Below, piece after piece: positions 36,037-47,515 of a DNA stretch of 47,570 nucleotides. Under the pieces are notes generated by a model. It was not told where the DNA came from and searched no databases. It saw nothing but the letters and a program-made list of their open reading frames with translations. The stretch comes from Stenotrophomonas sp. Ste86. GTDB taxonomy: Bacteria > Pseudomonadota > Gammaproteobacteria > Xanthomonadales > Xanthomonadaceae. The translations under genes and the position numbers were made by a program. Where the stretch lies: contig NZ_JALJRW010000028.1 of the NCBI RefSeq assembly GCF_024519465.1, forward strand, positions 1 to 47,570, read 5' to 3'. Within the stretch, counting starts at the first letter, position 1. Each line of letters opens with the position of its first letter.

Positions 36037-37137
36037 ATGCGTTTCACACTGCAGCGCGAAGCCTTTCTCAAGCCGTTGGCACAAGTCGTCAACGTGGTCG
36101 AACGCCGCCAGACCCTGCCGGTTCTGGCTAATTTCCTGGTCCAGGTGCAGAACGGGCAGCTGTCGCTGACCGGTACGGACCTGGAAGTGGAAATGGTGTC
36201 GCGGATCGCGGTGGAAGATGCCCAGGACGGCGAGACCACCATCCCCGCCCGCAAACTGTTCGAGATCATCCGCGCCCTGCCCGACGGCAGCCGGATCACC
36301 GTCTCGCAGACCGGTGACAAGATCACCGTTCAGGCCGGCCGCAGCCGCTTCACCCTGGCAACCCTGCCGGCCAACGACTTCCCGTCGGTGGACGAAGTGG
36401 AAGCCACCGAGCGCGTGGCGATCGGCGAAGCCACCCTGAAGGAGCTGATCGAGCGCACCGCGTTCGCGATGGCCCAGCAGGACGTGCGGTATTACCTCAA
36501 CGGTCTGCTGTTCGACCTGCGCGGCGATGCCCTGCGAACCGTTGCCACCGACGGCCATCGTCTTGCGCTGTGCGAGACCGACCTGGAAAAGGCCAGCGGC
36601 GCCAAGCGTCAGATCATCGTGCCGCGCAAGGGCGTGACCGAACTCCAGCGTCTGCTGGAAAGCGGCGATCGCGAGATCGAGTTGGAAGTTGGCCGCAGCC
36701 ACGTGCGGGTCAAGCGCGACGATGTGACCTTCACCTCGAAGCTGATCGACGGCCGTTTCCCCGATTACGAGGCCGTGATCCCGATCGGCGCCGATCGCGA
36801 AGTGAAGGTCGATCGTGAAGCACTGCGTGCCTCGCTGCAGCGCGCCGCGATCCTGTCCAACGAGAAGTACCGCGGTATCCGCGTGGAAGTCTCGCCGGGC
36901 AACCTCAAGATCAGCGCGCACAACCCGGAGCAGGAAGAAGCCCAGGAAGAGATCGAGGCCGATACCACGGTCAGCGATCTGGCCATCGGCTTCAATGTGA
37001 ACTACCTGCTGGACGCGTTGTCAGCACTGCGCGATGAGTTCGTGGTGATCCAGCTGCGTGATTCGAACTCCTCGGCCCTGGTCCGCGAGGCCAGCAGCGA
37101 GAAGTCGCGTCATGTGGTGATGCCGCTGCGCCTGTGA
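36037..37137 (+). CDS. dnaN: DNA polymerase III sliding clamp, beta subunit
   Basis: 366 residues, the standard length. Homodimeric ring that tethers Pol III and other partners. It reads MRFTLQREAFLKPLAQVVNVVERRQTLPVLANFL at the start, has ATDGHRLALCE in the middle domain and closes with SSEKSRHVVMPLRL, the canonical (M)P(M)R(L) clamp end. It has its own leader after the dnaA terminator and is followed by a strong terminator. Confidence 0.98.
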   Translation: MRFTLQREAFLKPLAQVVNVVERRQTLPVLANFLVQVQNGQLSLTGTDLEVEMVSRIAVEDAQDGETTIPARKLFEIIRALPDGSRITVSQTGDKITVQAGRSRFTLATLPANDFPSVDEVEATERVAIGEATLKELIERTAFAMAQQDVRYYLNGLLFDLRGDALRTVATDGHRLALCETDLEKASGAKRQIIVPRKGVTELQRLLESGDREIELEVGRSHVRVKRDDVTFTSKLIDGRFPDYEAVIPIGADREVKVDREALRASLQRAAILSNEKYRGIRVEVSPGNLKISAHNPEQEEAQEEIEADTTVSDLAIGFNVNYLLDALSALRDEFVVIQLRDSNSSALVREASSEKSRHVVMPLRL

Positions 37138-37148
37138 CCTGAGCGCTT

Positions 37149-37164
37149 GGTTCCACGTGGAACC
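37149..37164. promoter_or_regulatory. parS-type site 1 (exact palindrome)
   Basis: GGTTCCACGTGGAACC is a perfect 16-bp palindrome containing the 14-mer GTTCCACGTGGAAC, the ParB-binding parS core known from Pseudomonas. It lies 11 bases after dnaN. Confidence 0.85.
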
Positions 37165-37176
37165 GATGTTTTGAAG

Positions 37177-37204
37177 AAACCCGGCCTGGCGCCGGGTTTT
37201 TTTT
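37177..37204 (+). terminator. dnaN terminator
   Basis: AAACCCGGC (37177-37185) and GCCGGGTTT (37191-37199) pair over CTGGC and run into an uninterrupted T tract. Strong rho-independent terminator that leaves recF to its own promoter. Confidence 0.9.
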
Positions 37205-37223
37205 GGGCGATGGGAAGGAGCAT

Positions 37224-37237
37224 GTTCCACGTGGAGC
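37224..37237. promoter_or_regulatory. parS-type site 2 (one mismatch)
   Basis: GTTCCACGTGGAGC differs from the parS 14-mer at one base and lies 60 bases from site 1. Confidence 0.75.
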
Positions 37238-38081
37238 ATTGGAATCGCTGCCCGGATCAATTCCCGACAGCCATCGGCATCGGTTTGAACGTCAGCGATG
37301 GGTTCTTGAAATTGGACGCCTCGCGAATGGGTCACCTCAGTCCTCGAACAGGGGCGTCGAAAGATCCACGCGATTGCGAACACACCATCGCGTCAACGCT
37401 TCGCGCTTTGGGGCGGCAGTGCGTGAGTTCTCTCGTCAGGCTGATCCTTTGCTGGACGGCTCCGGATTCGCCCGCTGGATCACAGCTCTATGCTTTAAAA
37501 ACTGTATATAAATCTAAAGCTAGGTGGTGGTGGTAGGGCCAGATTTGGTTGAAAAGTACCTTATCTGTTTGAAATATAAGGGTTAATCGACCTCGAAACC
37601 CCCTGTAAAAGGGGGTCTGGGCCTGGGGGTCATCCTGTGGATATCTTTCAGCCCTTCTAAAAGGGCACTTTTTATCCACAGCCCCTACAGTAGTTGTGCA
37701 GAAGCAATACATGACCCCTGTGGACAGCCAGCGGCAAAGGCGTTGAATCTCGTCAGATCTGGATATGCAGGCCTGGGTAGCCCGTCCAGATTTGAAGGAT
37801 TTGCGCCCAAGCCGACGTTCGGCCTAGAAGAGCGATGCGTAAAACGCGCGCAATTTCTTCAAATCTGCACGGCACCCGCCCTGCTCTCGCCTCAGATTTC
37901 AAAGAATTCGGGGTGCCCAGAACGGGCGCTGACAGACGTCCTTCCGGGCATACGCCGCCAGTGCCGGCATATCGGCCCAAGTGCGGCGTTTGCATCGCCG
38001 GCCACGTGGAACCGGTCCGATGCAGTAAGCTGATCGATTCCCCCTACCCGACTGCCGCCTCGTGCGGCCTTGATCGACCGC
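37238..38081. other. dnaN-recF intergenic region with DnaA boxes and its own inverted repeats
   Basis: No coding region is convincing here. The AT-rich part (37490-37600) is followed by two hairpins with similar loops: ACCCCC/GGGGGT (37598-37616) and GCCCTT-CTAA-AAGGGC (37651-37666), the latter leading into ACTTTTT. A perfect DnaA box TTATCCACA lies at 37672-37680 and a near match TGTGGATAT at 37636-37644. A 20-base imperfect inverted repeat (18/20) sits at 37787-37806 and 37848-37867 (CAGATTTGAAG..TTGCGC). A third related copy starts at 37893 and a shorter one, CAGATTTGG, at 37540. CCACGTGGAAC at 38002-38012 is a partial parS. The region could be part of the origin. Confidence 0.6.
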
Positions 38082-39179
38082 ATGCACATCCGCCGTTTGT
38101 CCCTGCACCAGGTTCGCCGCTTCGATCACGTGGAACTGGCGCCCCAACCGGGCATCAACCTGATTACCGGCGACAACGGGGCGGGCAAAACCAGCGTGCT
38201 GGAAGCCTTGCATGTCATGGCGTACGGGCGCAGCTTCCGCGGACGGGTGCGCGATGGCCTGGTGCGGCAAGGGCAGGAGGCGTTGGAGGTGTTCGTCGAG
38301 TGGGACGAGCAGCGCGAAGGCGCCCCCAGTTCCACGCGGCGTAAAGCGGGCCTGCGCCACAGCGGTCAGGACTGGAAAGGCCGGTTGGATGGCGAGGATG
38401 TTGCCCAGCTCGGCAATCTTTGCGCTGCGCTGGCCGTGGTGACGTTCGAGCCGGGCAGCCACGCATTGGTCAGCGGTGGCGGTGAACCGCGTCGGCGCTT
38501 CCTCGACTGGGGGTTGTTCCACGTGGAACCAGACTTCCTCTCCTTGTGGCGGCGCTACTCGCGTGCCCTCAAGCAGCGCAATGCGCTACTCAAGCAGGGC
38601 GGGCATCCCCACGCACTGGACGCCTGGGATCGCGAACTGGCCGAGGCCGGCGAACCGTTGACCACGCGTCGCCAGCATTACCTCGAACGCCTGCAGGACC
38701 GCACCATCGCCTTGGCCGAAGCGCTTGCGCCCAACCTGGACATCCAGTCGATGACGCTCAATCCGGGCTGGCGCAAGCAGGAACTGTCCCTGTCCGATGC
38801 GCTGCTGCTGGCGCGCGAACGCGACCGCATGGCCGGCTACACCTCGGTGGGTCCGCATCGCGCGGACTGGAGCGTGGGTTTTGCCAGCATCCCCGGCCGT
38901 GACGCCCTGTCGCGCGGGCAGGCCAAGCTCACCGCCCTCACCTGCCTGCTCGCCCAGGCCGAGGATTACGCCGAGCAGCGTGGGGAATGGCCGGTGATTG
39001 CACTGGACGATCTCGCATCCGAGCTCGACCGCACCCACCAGGCGCGGGTACTGGACCGTTTGAAGGCAGGGCCCGCGCAGATATTCATCACCGCCACCGA
39101 GATACCGGCAGCGCTTATCGACGCAACGCATATCACCCGGTTCCACGTGGAACATGGACAGGTCCAGCCTGTGCCATAG
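38082..39179 (+). CDS. recF: DNA replication/repair protein RecF
   Basis: 365 residues from ATG 38082; a TTG at 38070 would add four. SMC-like ATPase that helps load RecA at gaps through RecOR. The Walker A is GDNGAGKT (30-37); the signature-region and Walker B end are SRGQAKLTALTCLLAQAE and VIALDDLASELD. Coding DNA includes two exact parS 14-mers (encoding LFHVEP and RFHVEH). No ribosome site of note. Confidence 0.96.
   Translation: MHIRRLSLHQVRRFDHVELAPQPGINLITGDNGAGKTSVLEALHVMAYGRSFRGRVRDGLVRQGQEALEVFVEWDEQREGAPSSTRRKAGLRHSGQDWKGRLDGEDVAQLGNLCAALAVVTFEPGSHALVSGGGEPRRRFLDWGLFHVEPDFLSLWRRYSRALKQRNALLKQGGHPHALDAWDRELAEAGEPLTTRRQHYLERLQDRTIALAEALAPNLDIQSMTLNPGWRKQELSLSDALLLARERDRMAGYTSVGPHRADWSVGFASIPGRDALSRGQAKLTALTCLLAQAEDYAEQRGEWPVIALDDLASELDRTHQARVLDRLKAGPAQIFITATEIPAALIDATHITRFHVEHGQVQPVP
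38516..38529. promoter_or_regulatory. parS-type site 3, inside recF
   Basis: Exact GTTCCACGTGGAAC within the recF coding sequence. Confidence 0.8.
39140..39153. promoter_or_regulatory. parS-type site 4, at the recF 3' end
   Basis: Exact GTTCCACGTGGAAC within the last codons of recF, followed by 'ATG' as in GGTTCCACGTGGAACATGG. Confidence 0.8.
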
Positions 39180-41753
<2,574 letters not shown>

Positions 41754-41826
41754 CACAATCGAAGCAGTGCCGGCCGGTTGCGACCTGCAACCGTGCCGGC
41801 CATCGCCTTTCGATGCCAGGAATCCG

Positions 41827-42678
41827 ATGTCCGCTACTGCCCCGGCGTCCACCACGCCTCCGCTGCCCCCTGCCTCAACCACCGCATCCGGCGGCAAGCG
41901 GCGATCGCCCGTCGCGGGTTTCTTCATCGACCTGGGCATCGCCATCGTGGCGTTGTTCGGGCTCAGCCTGCTTAGTGGGCTGATCTGGGGTCTGTACCGC
42001 GGCGCCGTCGTCGGCTCCGAAGCGGCACGTCAAGGCAACGCGATCGACGCCAGCGCCCTGGCCCAGCAACTGGGCCAACCCGGTGCTCTGGCGCAGATCG
42101 TCATGGCGCTGGTCGCCACCGGCGGTACTGCGCTGCTGCTGTATTTCCTGCGCCGCCGTGCTGATGCCGGCGAACGCAACGCCTCGCTGCAGGCCGCACG
42201 CCGTCCCTCCACCTGGGGCTGGACGCTGTTGGTCGCCACCGGCGTGGTGATCGGCAGCAACCTCATCGCCTATCTGGCCAAGCAGGCCGGAATCGAACCG
42301 GTGCCGACCAACCTGGCGCTGATGGAACAGGCCCTCACCCGCTTCCCGTGGTTCCTCGCGCTGTTTGCGGTTGTGCTTGCGCCGGCCTACGAAGAACTGC
42401 TGTTCCGTCGCGTCCTGTTCGGGCGCCTGTGGCAGGCCGGCCGCATGTGGCTGGGCATGCTGCTGAGCAGTCTGGCGTTCGCGCTCATCCATGAAATTCC
42501 CGGCACCAGCGCCAATGGCCCCTGGGAAATCGCCCAGTTGTGGCTGGTCTACGGCGGCATGGGCGCCGCGTTTGCGTGGTTGTACCAGCGCACCGGCACG
42601 CTATGGGCACCGATCGTGGCGCATGGACTCAACAACGCGATCGCGCTGGCTGCGCTGGTGTTCCTTGGCCTTCACTGA
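41827..42678 (+). CDS. CPBP-family (CAAX-like) intramembrane metalloprotease
   Basis: 283 residues from ATG 41827 (AGGA 6 bases upstream). About 8 helices. The active site is complete: EELLFRR (Glu189, Glu190, Arg194), FALIHE (His222) and the fourth motif HGLNNA (His266, Asn270). Relatives process prenylated proteins or act in bacteriocin immunity; here the substrate is unknown. Confidence 0.9.
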   Translation: MSATAPASTTPPLPPASTTASGGKRRSPVAGFFIDLGIAIVALFGLSLLSGLIWGLYRGAVVGSEAARQGNAIDASALAQQLGQPGALAQIVMALVATGGTALLLYFLRRRADAGERNASLQAARRPSTWGWTLLVATGVVIGSNLIAYLAKQAGIEPVPTNLALMEQALTRFPWFLALFAVVLAPAYEELLFRRVLFGRLWQAGRMWLGMLLSSLAFALIHEIPGTSANGPWEIAQLWLVYGGMGAAFAWLYQRTGTLWAPIVAHGLNNAIALAALVFLGLH

Positions 42679-42691
42679 GCGTCGCGTCCGC

Positions 42692-42722
42692 TTGACGAAA
42701 ATTTACATCCGGCCCCTACACA
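42692..42722 (+). promoter_or_regulatory. Possible promoter of the M48 gene
   Basis: TTGACG (42692-42697) and CTACAC/TACACA (42716-42722) with 18-19 bases between. The -10 is weak. Confidence 0.4.
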
Positions 42723-42750
42723 CTGGGCACATGAACACGGGGGACCTGCG

Positions 42751-43557
42751 ATGAAACCAGTGCTGTTCGGCGTTGCGCTTGCGCTGTTGGTCAGTGCCTG
42801 CGCCACCACCACCTCGCCCACCGGGCGCCGGCAGATGGTGGGCGGTGTGTCGCAGGCCGAACTCGACCAACTGGGCGCGCAGGCGTTTACCGAGACCAAG
42901 CAGAAGGAAACGATCAGCACCGATGGCCGCCAGAACGGCTATGTGCAGTGCGTGGTCAACGCGCTGGTCGCCCAGTTGCCGCCACAGTACCGTGGCGTAC
43001 GGTGGGAGACGGCGGTGTTCGTCGACAAGGAACCCAATGCCTTTGCGCTGCCAGGCGGCAAGGTCGGGGTGAATACCGGCATCTTCACCGTGGCCAAGAA
43101 CCAGGATCAGCTGGCGGCGGTGATCGGCCACGAGATCGGCCATGTCATCTCGCGGCACCACGAGGAACGACTGACCCGACAGCTGGGCGCGCAGACGGGG
43201 CTGGCCGTACTTGGCGCGCTGGCCGGTGCGGCCTACGGCGAAGGCGCTGCCGGCACGGTCAACCAACTGGGTGGCATGACCGCGCAGACCGCCTTCCTGC
43301 TGCCCGGGTCGCGAACCCAGGAAAGCGAAGCCGACGTGGTCGGTCAACGGCTGATGGCCGAGGCCGGGTTCGACCCCGGCCAGGCGGTCAACCTGTGGCA
43401 GAACATGATGGCCGCCAGTGGCGGGCGCTCCCCGCAATGGCTGTCCACCCACCCGGACCCGGCCAACCGTATCCGCGAACTGCAGCGCGACGCGCCGGCC
43501 CTCGCCGGGGTGTACCAGCAGGCGCAGGCAGCGGGACGGAAGCCGAAGTGCGGGTGA
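42751..43557 (+). CDS. M48-family metalloprotease lipoprotein (LoiP/BepA type)
   Basis: 268 residues. GGGGGA precedes the ATG. The lipobox LVSAC gives lipidated Cys17, with Ala at +2 (outer-membrane type). Zn site HEIGH (127-131) plus the downstream ESEAD block (191-195); the conserved STHPDPANRI motif is present too. Likely envelope quality control by degrading misassembled proteins. Followed by a small hairpin (43569-43587). Confidence 0.93.
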   Translation: MKPVLFGVALALLVSACATTTSPTGRRQMVGGVSQAELDQLGAQAFTETKQKETISTDGRQNGYVQCVVNALVAQLPPQYRGVRWETAVFVDKEPNAFALPGGKVGVNTGIFTVAKNQDQLAAVIGHEIGHVISRHHEERLTRQLGAQTGLAVLGALAGAAYGEGAAGTVNQLGGMTAQTAFLLPGSRTQESEADVVGQRLMAEAGFDPGQAVNLWQNMMAASGGRSPQWLSTHPDPANRIRELQRDAPALAGVYQQAQAAGRKPKCG

Positions 43558-43689
43558 TCAGCGCAAAAGATGCTGTATTGCAGCATCGGAAACGATTTCT
43601 CACGCCATCAGTTTCTGATACGTTTGGCGGCTCAGATTTTTCTGACAGTCCGTTTTGATGCCGCTGCGGCGGTTCGATCGAGGTGAAAG

Positions 43690-44892
43690 ATGATTTTCAG
43701 CAATCACAAGCAAGCCGTCCTTTCCGTCCTCATCGCGACCGCCATTGGTGGCGCCGTGGTCACCGATGCCTTCGCCCAGTCCTCCCGCTCGTCCGAGCGT
43801 GGTGGCCGCAGCGGTGGCAACAAGCAGGCCAAGGCCGAGGCGCTCTACCCGAACGCGACCCGCCAGGAGCCGAACCTCAAGGCGTCGGCCAAGCTCGGCA
43901 GCAAGCTGCAGAAGCTGATTGACAGCTACAACGACCAGAAGTTCCCGGAAACCCGGGCCCTGGCCGATGAAATCCTGGCCAACCCCGCCGCCAACACCTA
44001 CGACAAGTCGCTGGCCGCGCAGCTGGGCTCCCAGGCCGCCTACAACACCGACGACTCCGCTGCGGCCAAGAAGTACCTGCAGCAGGTGCTGGAATTCAAC
44101 GGCCTGGAAAACAACGGCCACTTCCAGTCGATGCTGATGCTGGCCCAGCTGCAGCTGCAGGACAACGAGACCGCCGCGGGCCTGGCCACGCTGGACAAGT
44201 ACCTGGCCGAAAGCAAGTCGACCAAGCCGGAAGAACTGATCATCAAGGGCTAGGCGCTGTACCAGGCCGAGCGCTACGCCGACGCCATCCCGGTGCTGCA
44301 GCAGGCCATCGCCGGCTCGCCCGAGCCGAAGGACAACTGGAACCAGCTGTTGATGGCGGCCATGTCCGAAGCCGGCCAGACCGGTGAAGCGGTCAAGCAG
44401 GCCGAAGCGCTGGCCACCAAGAACCCGACCGACAAGAAGGCCCAGCTCAATCTGGCCAGCATGTACATGCAGGCTGACCAGATGGACAAGGCCGGCGCGG
44501 TGATGGGCAAGCTGTACACGGCCGGTCAGCTCACCGACGAACGTGAGTACAAGCAGCTGTATTCGATCTATGCCAACACCGAGGGCAAAGAAAAGGACGT
44601 AATTGCCGTTATCAATGATGGGTTGCAGAAGGGCATCCTGAAGCCGGACTACCAGGTGTACCTGGCCCAGGCCCAGGCGTACTACTACTCCGATCCGCAA
44701 CAGACGGACAAGGCCATCCAGGCGTGGCAGAACGCCGCCCCGCTTTCCAAGGACGGTGAAACCTACCTGAACCTGGCCAAGGTGCTGTATCAGGAAGGTC
44801 GTATCCCGCAGGCCAAGGAAGCGGCGCGCCAGGCGAAAGCCAAGGGCGTGAAGAACCCCAAGGATGCTGACAAAATCATCAACCTGAAGTAA
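43690..44892 (+). pseudogene. TPR-repeat secreted protein gene interrupted by an amber codon
   Basis: One frame of 401 codons except for TAG at 44251-44253 (codon 188). Before it: a signal peptide cut after DAFA (~29) and TPR-like helical repeats; after it the frame goes on with ALYQAERYADAIPVLQQAI and four or five more repeats to the end at DADKIINLK. The amber could arise from CAG (Gln) by one transition. The 3' part keeps normal codon use and has no good start of its own. So this is either a recent nonsense mutation, a sequencing error, or read-through. The gene has GGTG before its ATG and precedes tonB, as is common in the family. Confidence 0.8.
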
Positions 44893-44940
44893 GTGGGAAT
44901 AACGCCTGAATGCCTGCCACAGTGATGCGCAGGCGCTCAG

Positions 44941-44952
44941 GATTGGTATAAG
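44941..44952 (+). promoter_or_regulatory. Extended -10 promoter candidate upstream of tonB
   Basis: GATTGGTATAAG carries TGG directly before TATAAG (44947-44952), the extended -10 form; no good -35 is present. No Fur-box consensus was found in 44893-45038. Confidence 0.4.
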
Positions 44953-45038
44953 CTTGGAGGTTCCTGCGGTGTCATGCACCGCTGATCATGGGCTACCTGT
45001 CCCCGGGTATCCCGGCCCCACTAATGAGCTCTTGGCGC

Positions 45039-45707
45039 ATGACGGAACAACTAGTCGTTCACAGGTACGAACAACGCGATGACACCGGCTTCAGCTGGCC
45101 GCGGATCGTGGGTATCGCTTTTGTAATCGCACTGCATCTCACCGCCTTCATGATGCTTCTGATCCCCGCCGTGGCCCCCAAGGCTGCTGCGGAGAAGGAA
45201 CGCAACATCATGGTGACCCTGGTCGACGCTCCGCCGCCGCCCCCACCGCCGCCGCCGCCGCCGCCGCCGACTGAAACGCCGCCGCCGCCGGTCAAGAACC
45301 TGTCGCCGCCGAAGCCGTCGCCGGTGCCGCCACCGCCGCAGGCTCCTGTGGTCGACGTGCCGGAACCGCGTGCGAACGACATCGTCACTCCTCCGAGCCC
45401 GCCGTCGCCGCCCGCGCCGCCGAGCACGATCGAGGCCAGTGTCGATATCTCCTCGAAGAACATGAACCCCCCGCGTTACCCGCCGGCCGCTTTCCGTGCA
45501 GGTATCCAGGGTGAAGTCATCCTGATCATTGATGTCGATGCCAATGGCAACGTCACCAATGTGTCGGTCGAACGGTCCAGCCGTAACCGTGACCTCGACC
45601 GCGCCGCAATGGAAGCAGCTCGCAAGTGGAGCTTCCGTTCTGCGGAGTCGGGCGGGAAGAAGGTCGCAGGTCGCGTTCGCGTCCCGGTCAACTTTGCGCT
45701 GAACTGA
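45039..45707 (+). CDS. tonB: Energy transducer TonB
   Basis: 222 residues from ATG 45039 (MTEQLVVHRYE); in-frame ATGs at 44988 and 45024 cannot be excluded and none has a strong ribosome site. Inner-membrane anchor (~22-43) with the conserved His33, a Pro-rich periplasmic spacer (~65-130, including 13 prolines in a row) and the C-terminal TonB domain (143-222) with YPPAAFRAGIQGEVIL and AAMEAARKWSFRSA. Transmits proton-motive force to outer-membrane receptors with ExbB/ExbD encoded next. Confidence 0.95.
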   Translation: MTEQLVVHRYEQRDDTGFSWPRIVGIAFVIALHLTAFMMLLIPAVAPKAAAEKERNIMVTLVDAPPPPPPPPPPPPPTETPPPPVKNLSPPKPSPVPPPPQAPVVDVPEPRANDIVTPPSPPSPPAPPSTIEASVDISSKNMNPPRYPPAAFRAGIQGEVILIIDVDANGNVTNVSVERSSRNRDLDRAAMEAARKWSFRSAESGGKKVAGRVRVPVNFALN

Positions 45708-45792
45708 TGGTTCGCGGTGGCCCGCCGGCCACCGCCCCGTCGGTTATTTGTAGCAACACCATTCATCACCACACACAACAAAGGTAAGCGTC

Positions 45793-46554
45793 ATGCTGCA
45801 GGAACTCTTCATCGCCGCTGCTGCTGGGGGCAACCCGTCGAACGCCCTCTCGCAGATGGGCTTCGAGCACTTGATCCACGAAATGACCACCCAGCCGGGT
45901 GACTTCGCCGTCTCCTGGGTCGTGCTGCTGACCCTGATCGTCATGTCGGCCATGTCCTGGTACTGGACCGTCATCAACATCTTCCGTGCTACCCGCCTGA
46001 AGAGCGCGGCCGACAAGGTCGTGAGCCTGTTCTGGGATACCCCGAACGCGCAGGATGCCATCCGTGCCATGGAAGAACAGCCGGCTTCCGAGCCGTTCTC
46101 CAAGATCGCGCTCGACGCTGCCCAGGCAGCTGCCCACCACCAGCGTGCCGAAGGCGGCGCAACCGGTGGCCTGGGTGAGAACCTGAGCCGTTCGGAATTC
46201 GTCGATCGCGCCCTGCGTCAGGCCGTGACCCGCGAAAGCAACAACCTGCAGTCGGGCATGACCCTGCTGGCCACCGTCGGTGCAACCGCTCCGTTCGTCG
46301 GTCTGCTGGGTACCGTGTGGGGCATCTACGGCGCGCTGATCAAGATCGGTGCCACCGGTTCCGCCTCGATCGACGCCGTTGCCGGCCCGGTGGGTGAAGC
46401 ACTGATCATGACCGCCATCGGTCTGTTCGTGGCTATCCCGGCCGTGTTCGCCTTCAACTTCTTCAGCAAGATCAACAGCGCCACGATCAGCAAGTTCGAT
46501 ACGTTCGCTCACGACCTGCACGACTTCTTCGCCACCGGTTCGCGCGTCCGCTAA
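45793..46554 (+). CDS. exbB: TonB-system proton channel subunit ExbB
   Basis: 253 residues. MotA/TolQ/ExbB-type with three membrane helices: ~40-62, ~153-180 (LLATVGATAPFVGLLGTVWGIYGAL) and ~190-220 (GEALIMTAIGLFVAIPAVFAFNFF). The Thr/Gly-rich channel helices are typical. AAGG lies 9 bases before the ATG. 85 bases after tonB. Confidence 0.97.
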   Translation: MLQELFIAAAAGGNPSNALSQMGFEHLIHEMTTQPGDFAVSWVVLLTLIVMSAMSWYWTVINIFRATRLKSAADKVVSLFWDTPNAQDAIRAMEEQPASEPFSKIALDAAQAAAHHQRAEGGATGGLGENLSRSEFVDRALRQAVTRESNNLQSGMTLLATVGATAPFVGLLGTVWGIYGALIKIGATGSASIDAVAGPVGEALIMTAIGLFVAIPAVFAFNFFSKINSATISKFDTFAHDLHDFFATGSRVR

Positions 46555-46611
46555 TTGCGACGCGCTTCACCGAGCGAGAACGTAGTCAACACGATCTAGA
46601 CGGAGCCCGTT

Positions 46612-47037
46612 ATGGCTTTCAGTAGTGGTAACAGCGGCGGCCCCATGGCCGACATCAACGTTACGCCCCTCGTGGACGTGATGCTGGTGCTGCTGATCAT
46701 CTTCATCATCACGGCGCCTCTGATGTCCCACAAGGTCAAGGTGGATCTGCCGGAGGCCAACCTGGTGCAGAACCCGGAAGACGCTGAGAAGCGTTCGGGC
46801 CCGATCACCTTGGCAGTCAAGGAAGACGGCTCGATCTACTGGAACGACGAGGAAATCAACAAGCAGACCCTCGAGTCCCGCTTGTCGACCGCCGCCCAGC
46901 AGACTCCGCAGCCGCCCCTCAACCTGCGTGGTGACCGCACCACCAAGATGCGCGTCATCAACGAGATGACGAAGATCGCGCAGGAACAGGGCATGCTCGA
47001 CGTTGGCTTCGTTGCCACCAAAGAGAAGGGGCAGTAA
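46612..47037 (+). CDS. exbD: ExbD, first copy
   Basis: 141 residues. Short cytosolic [20 protein letters not shown] membrane segment (~15-40) with the essential membrane Asp of ExbD (Asp in TPLVDV), and a periplasmic domain with MRVINEMTKIAQEQGMLDVGFVATKE. GGAG lies 7 bases before the ATG. Confidence 0.96.
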   Translation: MAFSSGNSGGPMADINVTPLVDVMLVLLIIFIITAPLMSHKVKVDLPEANLVQNPEDAEKRSGPITLAVKEDGSIYWNDEEINKQTLESRLSTAAQQTPQPPLNLRGDRTTKMRVINEMTKIAQEQGMLDVGFVATKEKGQ

Positions 47038-47040
47038 GCC

Positions 47041-47454
47041 ATGGCGTTCAGTACTGGTGGTAATAAAGGCCCCATGGCCGACATCAACGTCACGCCCCTC
47101 GTGGACGTGATGCTGGTGCTGTTGATCATCTTCATCGTCACCGCGCCGATCATGACGTACCCGATCGCCGTGGACCTGCCGCAGCGCGTGCTCAACCCAC
47201 CGCCGCAGCTGGTCGAGCCGCCGCCGCCGATCGAACTCAAGATCGACGCCAGCAACCAGGTCTCGTGGAACAACAGCCCGGTCGCGACCGGCGAGCTGCA
47301 GCAGCGGATGGAACAGGAGGTCCAGAAGGACCCGACGAACCAGCCGGAACTGCGCATCGACGCCAGCCCGGACTCCGAGTACGACGTGATGGCCAAGGTG
47401 TTGGCTGCCGCGAAGAATGCTCAGATGAAGAAGATCGGCTTCGTACAGCAGTAA
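47041..47454 (+). CDS. exbD: ExbD, second copy
   Basis: 137 residues, a paralogue of the gene before it: both begin with almost the same MAFS(S/T)[17 protein letters not shown], but the periplasmic part has diverged, with a Pro-rich [16 protein letters not shown]. Two exbD copies after exbB are typical of Xanthomonas, where the second has been reported to be needed only for some functions. 3 bases separate the two genes. Confidence 0.96.
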   Translation: MAFSTGGNKGPMADINVTPLVDVMLVLLIIFIVTAPIMTYPIAVDLPQRVLNPPPQLVEPPPPIELKIDASNQVSWNNSPVATGELQQRMEQEVQKDPTNQPELRIDASPDSEYDVMAKVLAAAKNAQMKKIGFVQQ

Positions 47455-47483
47455 ACCGCACGACGCAGTCATGACGCGACTGG

Positions 47484-47515
47484 AAAACGCCCCTTGGAAG
47501 AGGGGCGTTTTTTTT
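47484..47515 (+). terminator. Terminator of the tonB-exbBDD operon
   Basis: AAACGCCCCT (47485-47494) and AGGGGCGTTT (47501-47510) over a six-base loop, then TTTTTTT. Strong intrinsic terminator. Confidence 0.93.

Noticed and set aside
38123..38136. Further parS candidate in early recF (GATCACGTGGAAC)
   Set aside because: Only 10 of 14 bases match the core; likely chance.
44293..44892. Independent gene for the 3' half of the TPR gene
   Set aside because: No ATG or ribosome site and perfect continuity with the upstream frame; treated as one interrupted gene.
45059..45463. Glycine-rich minus-strand frame under tonB
   Set aside because: It is the complement of the TonB proline run.
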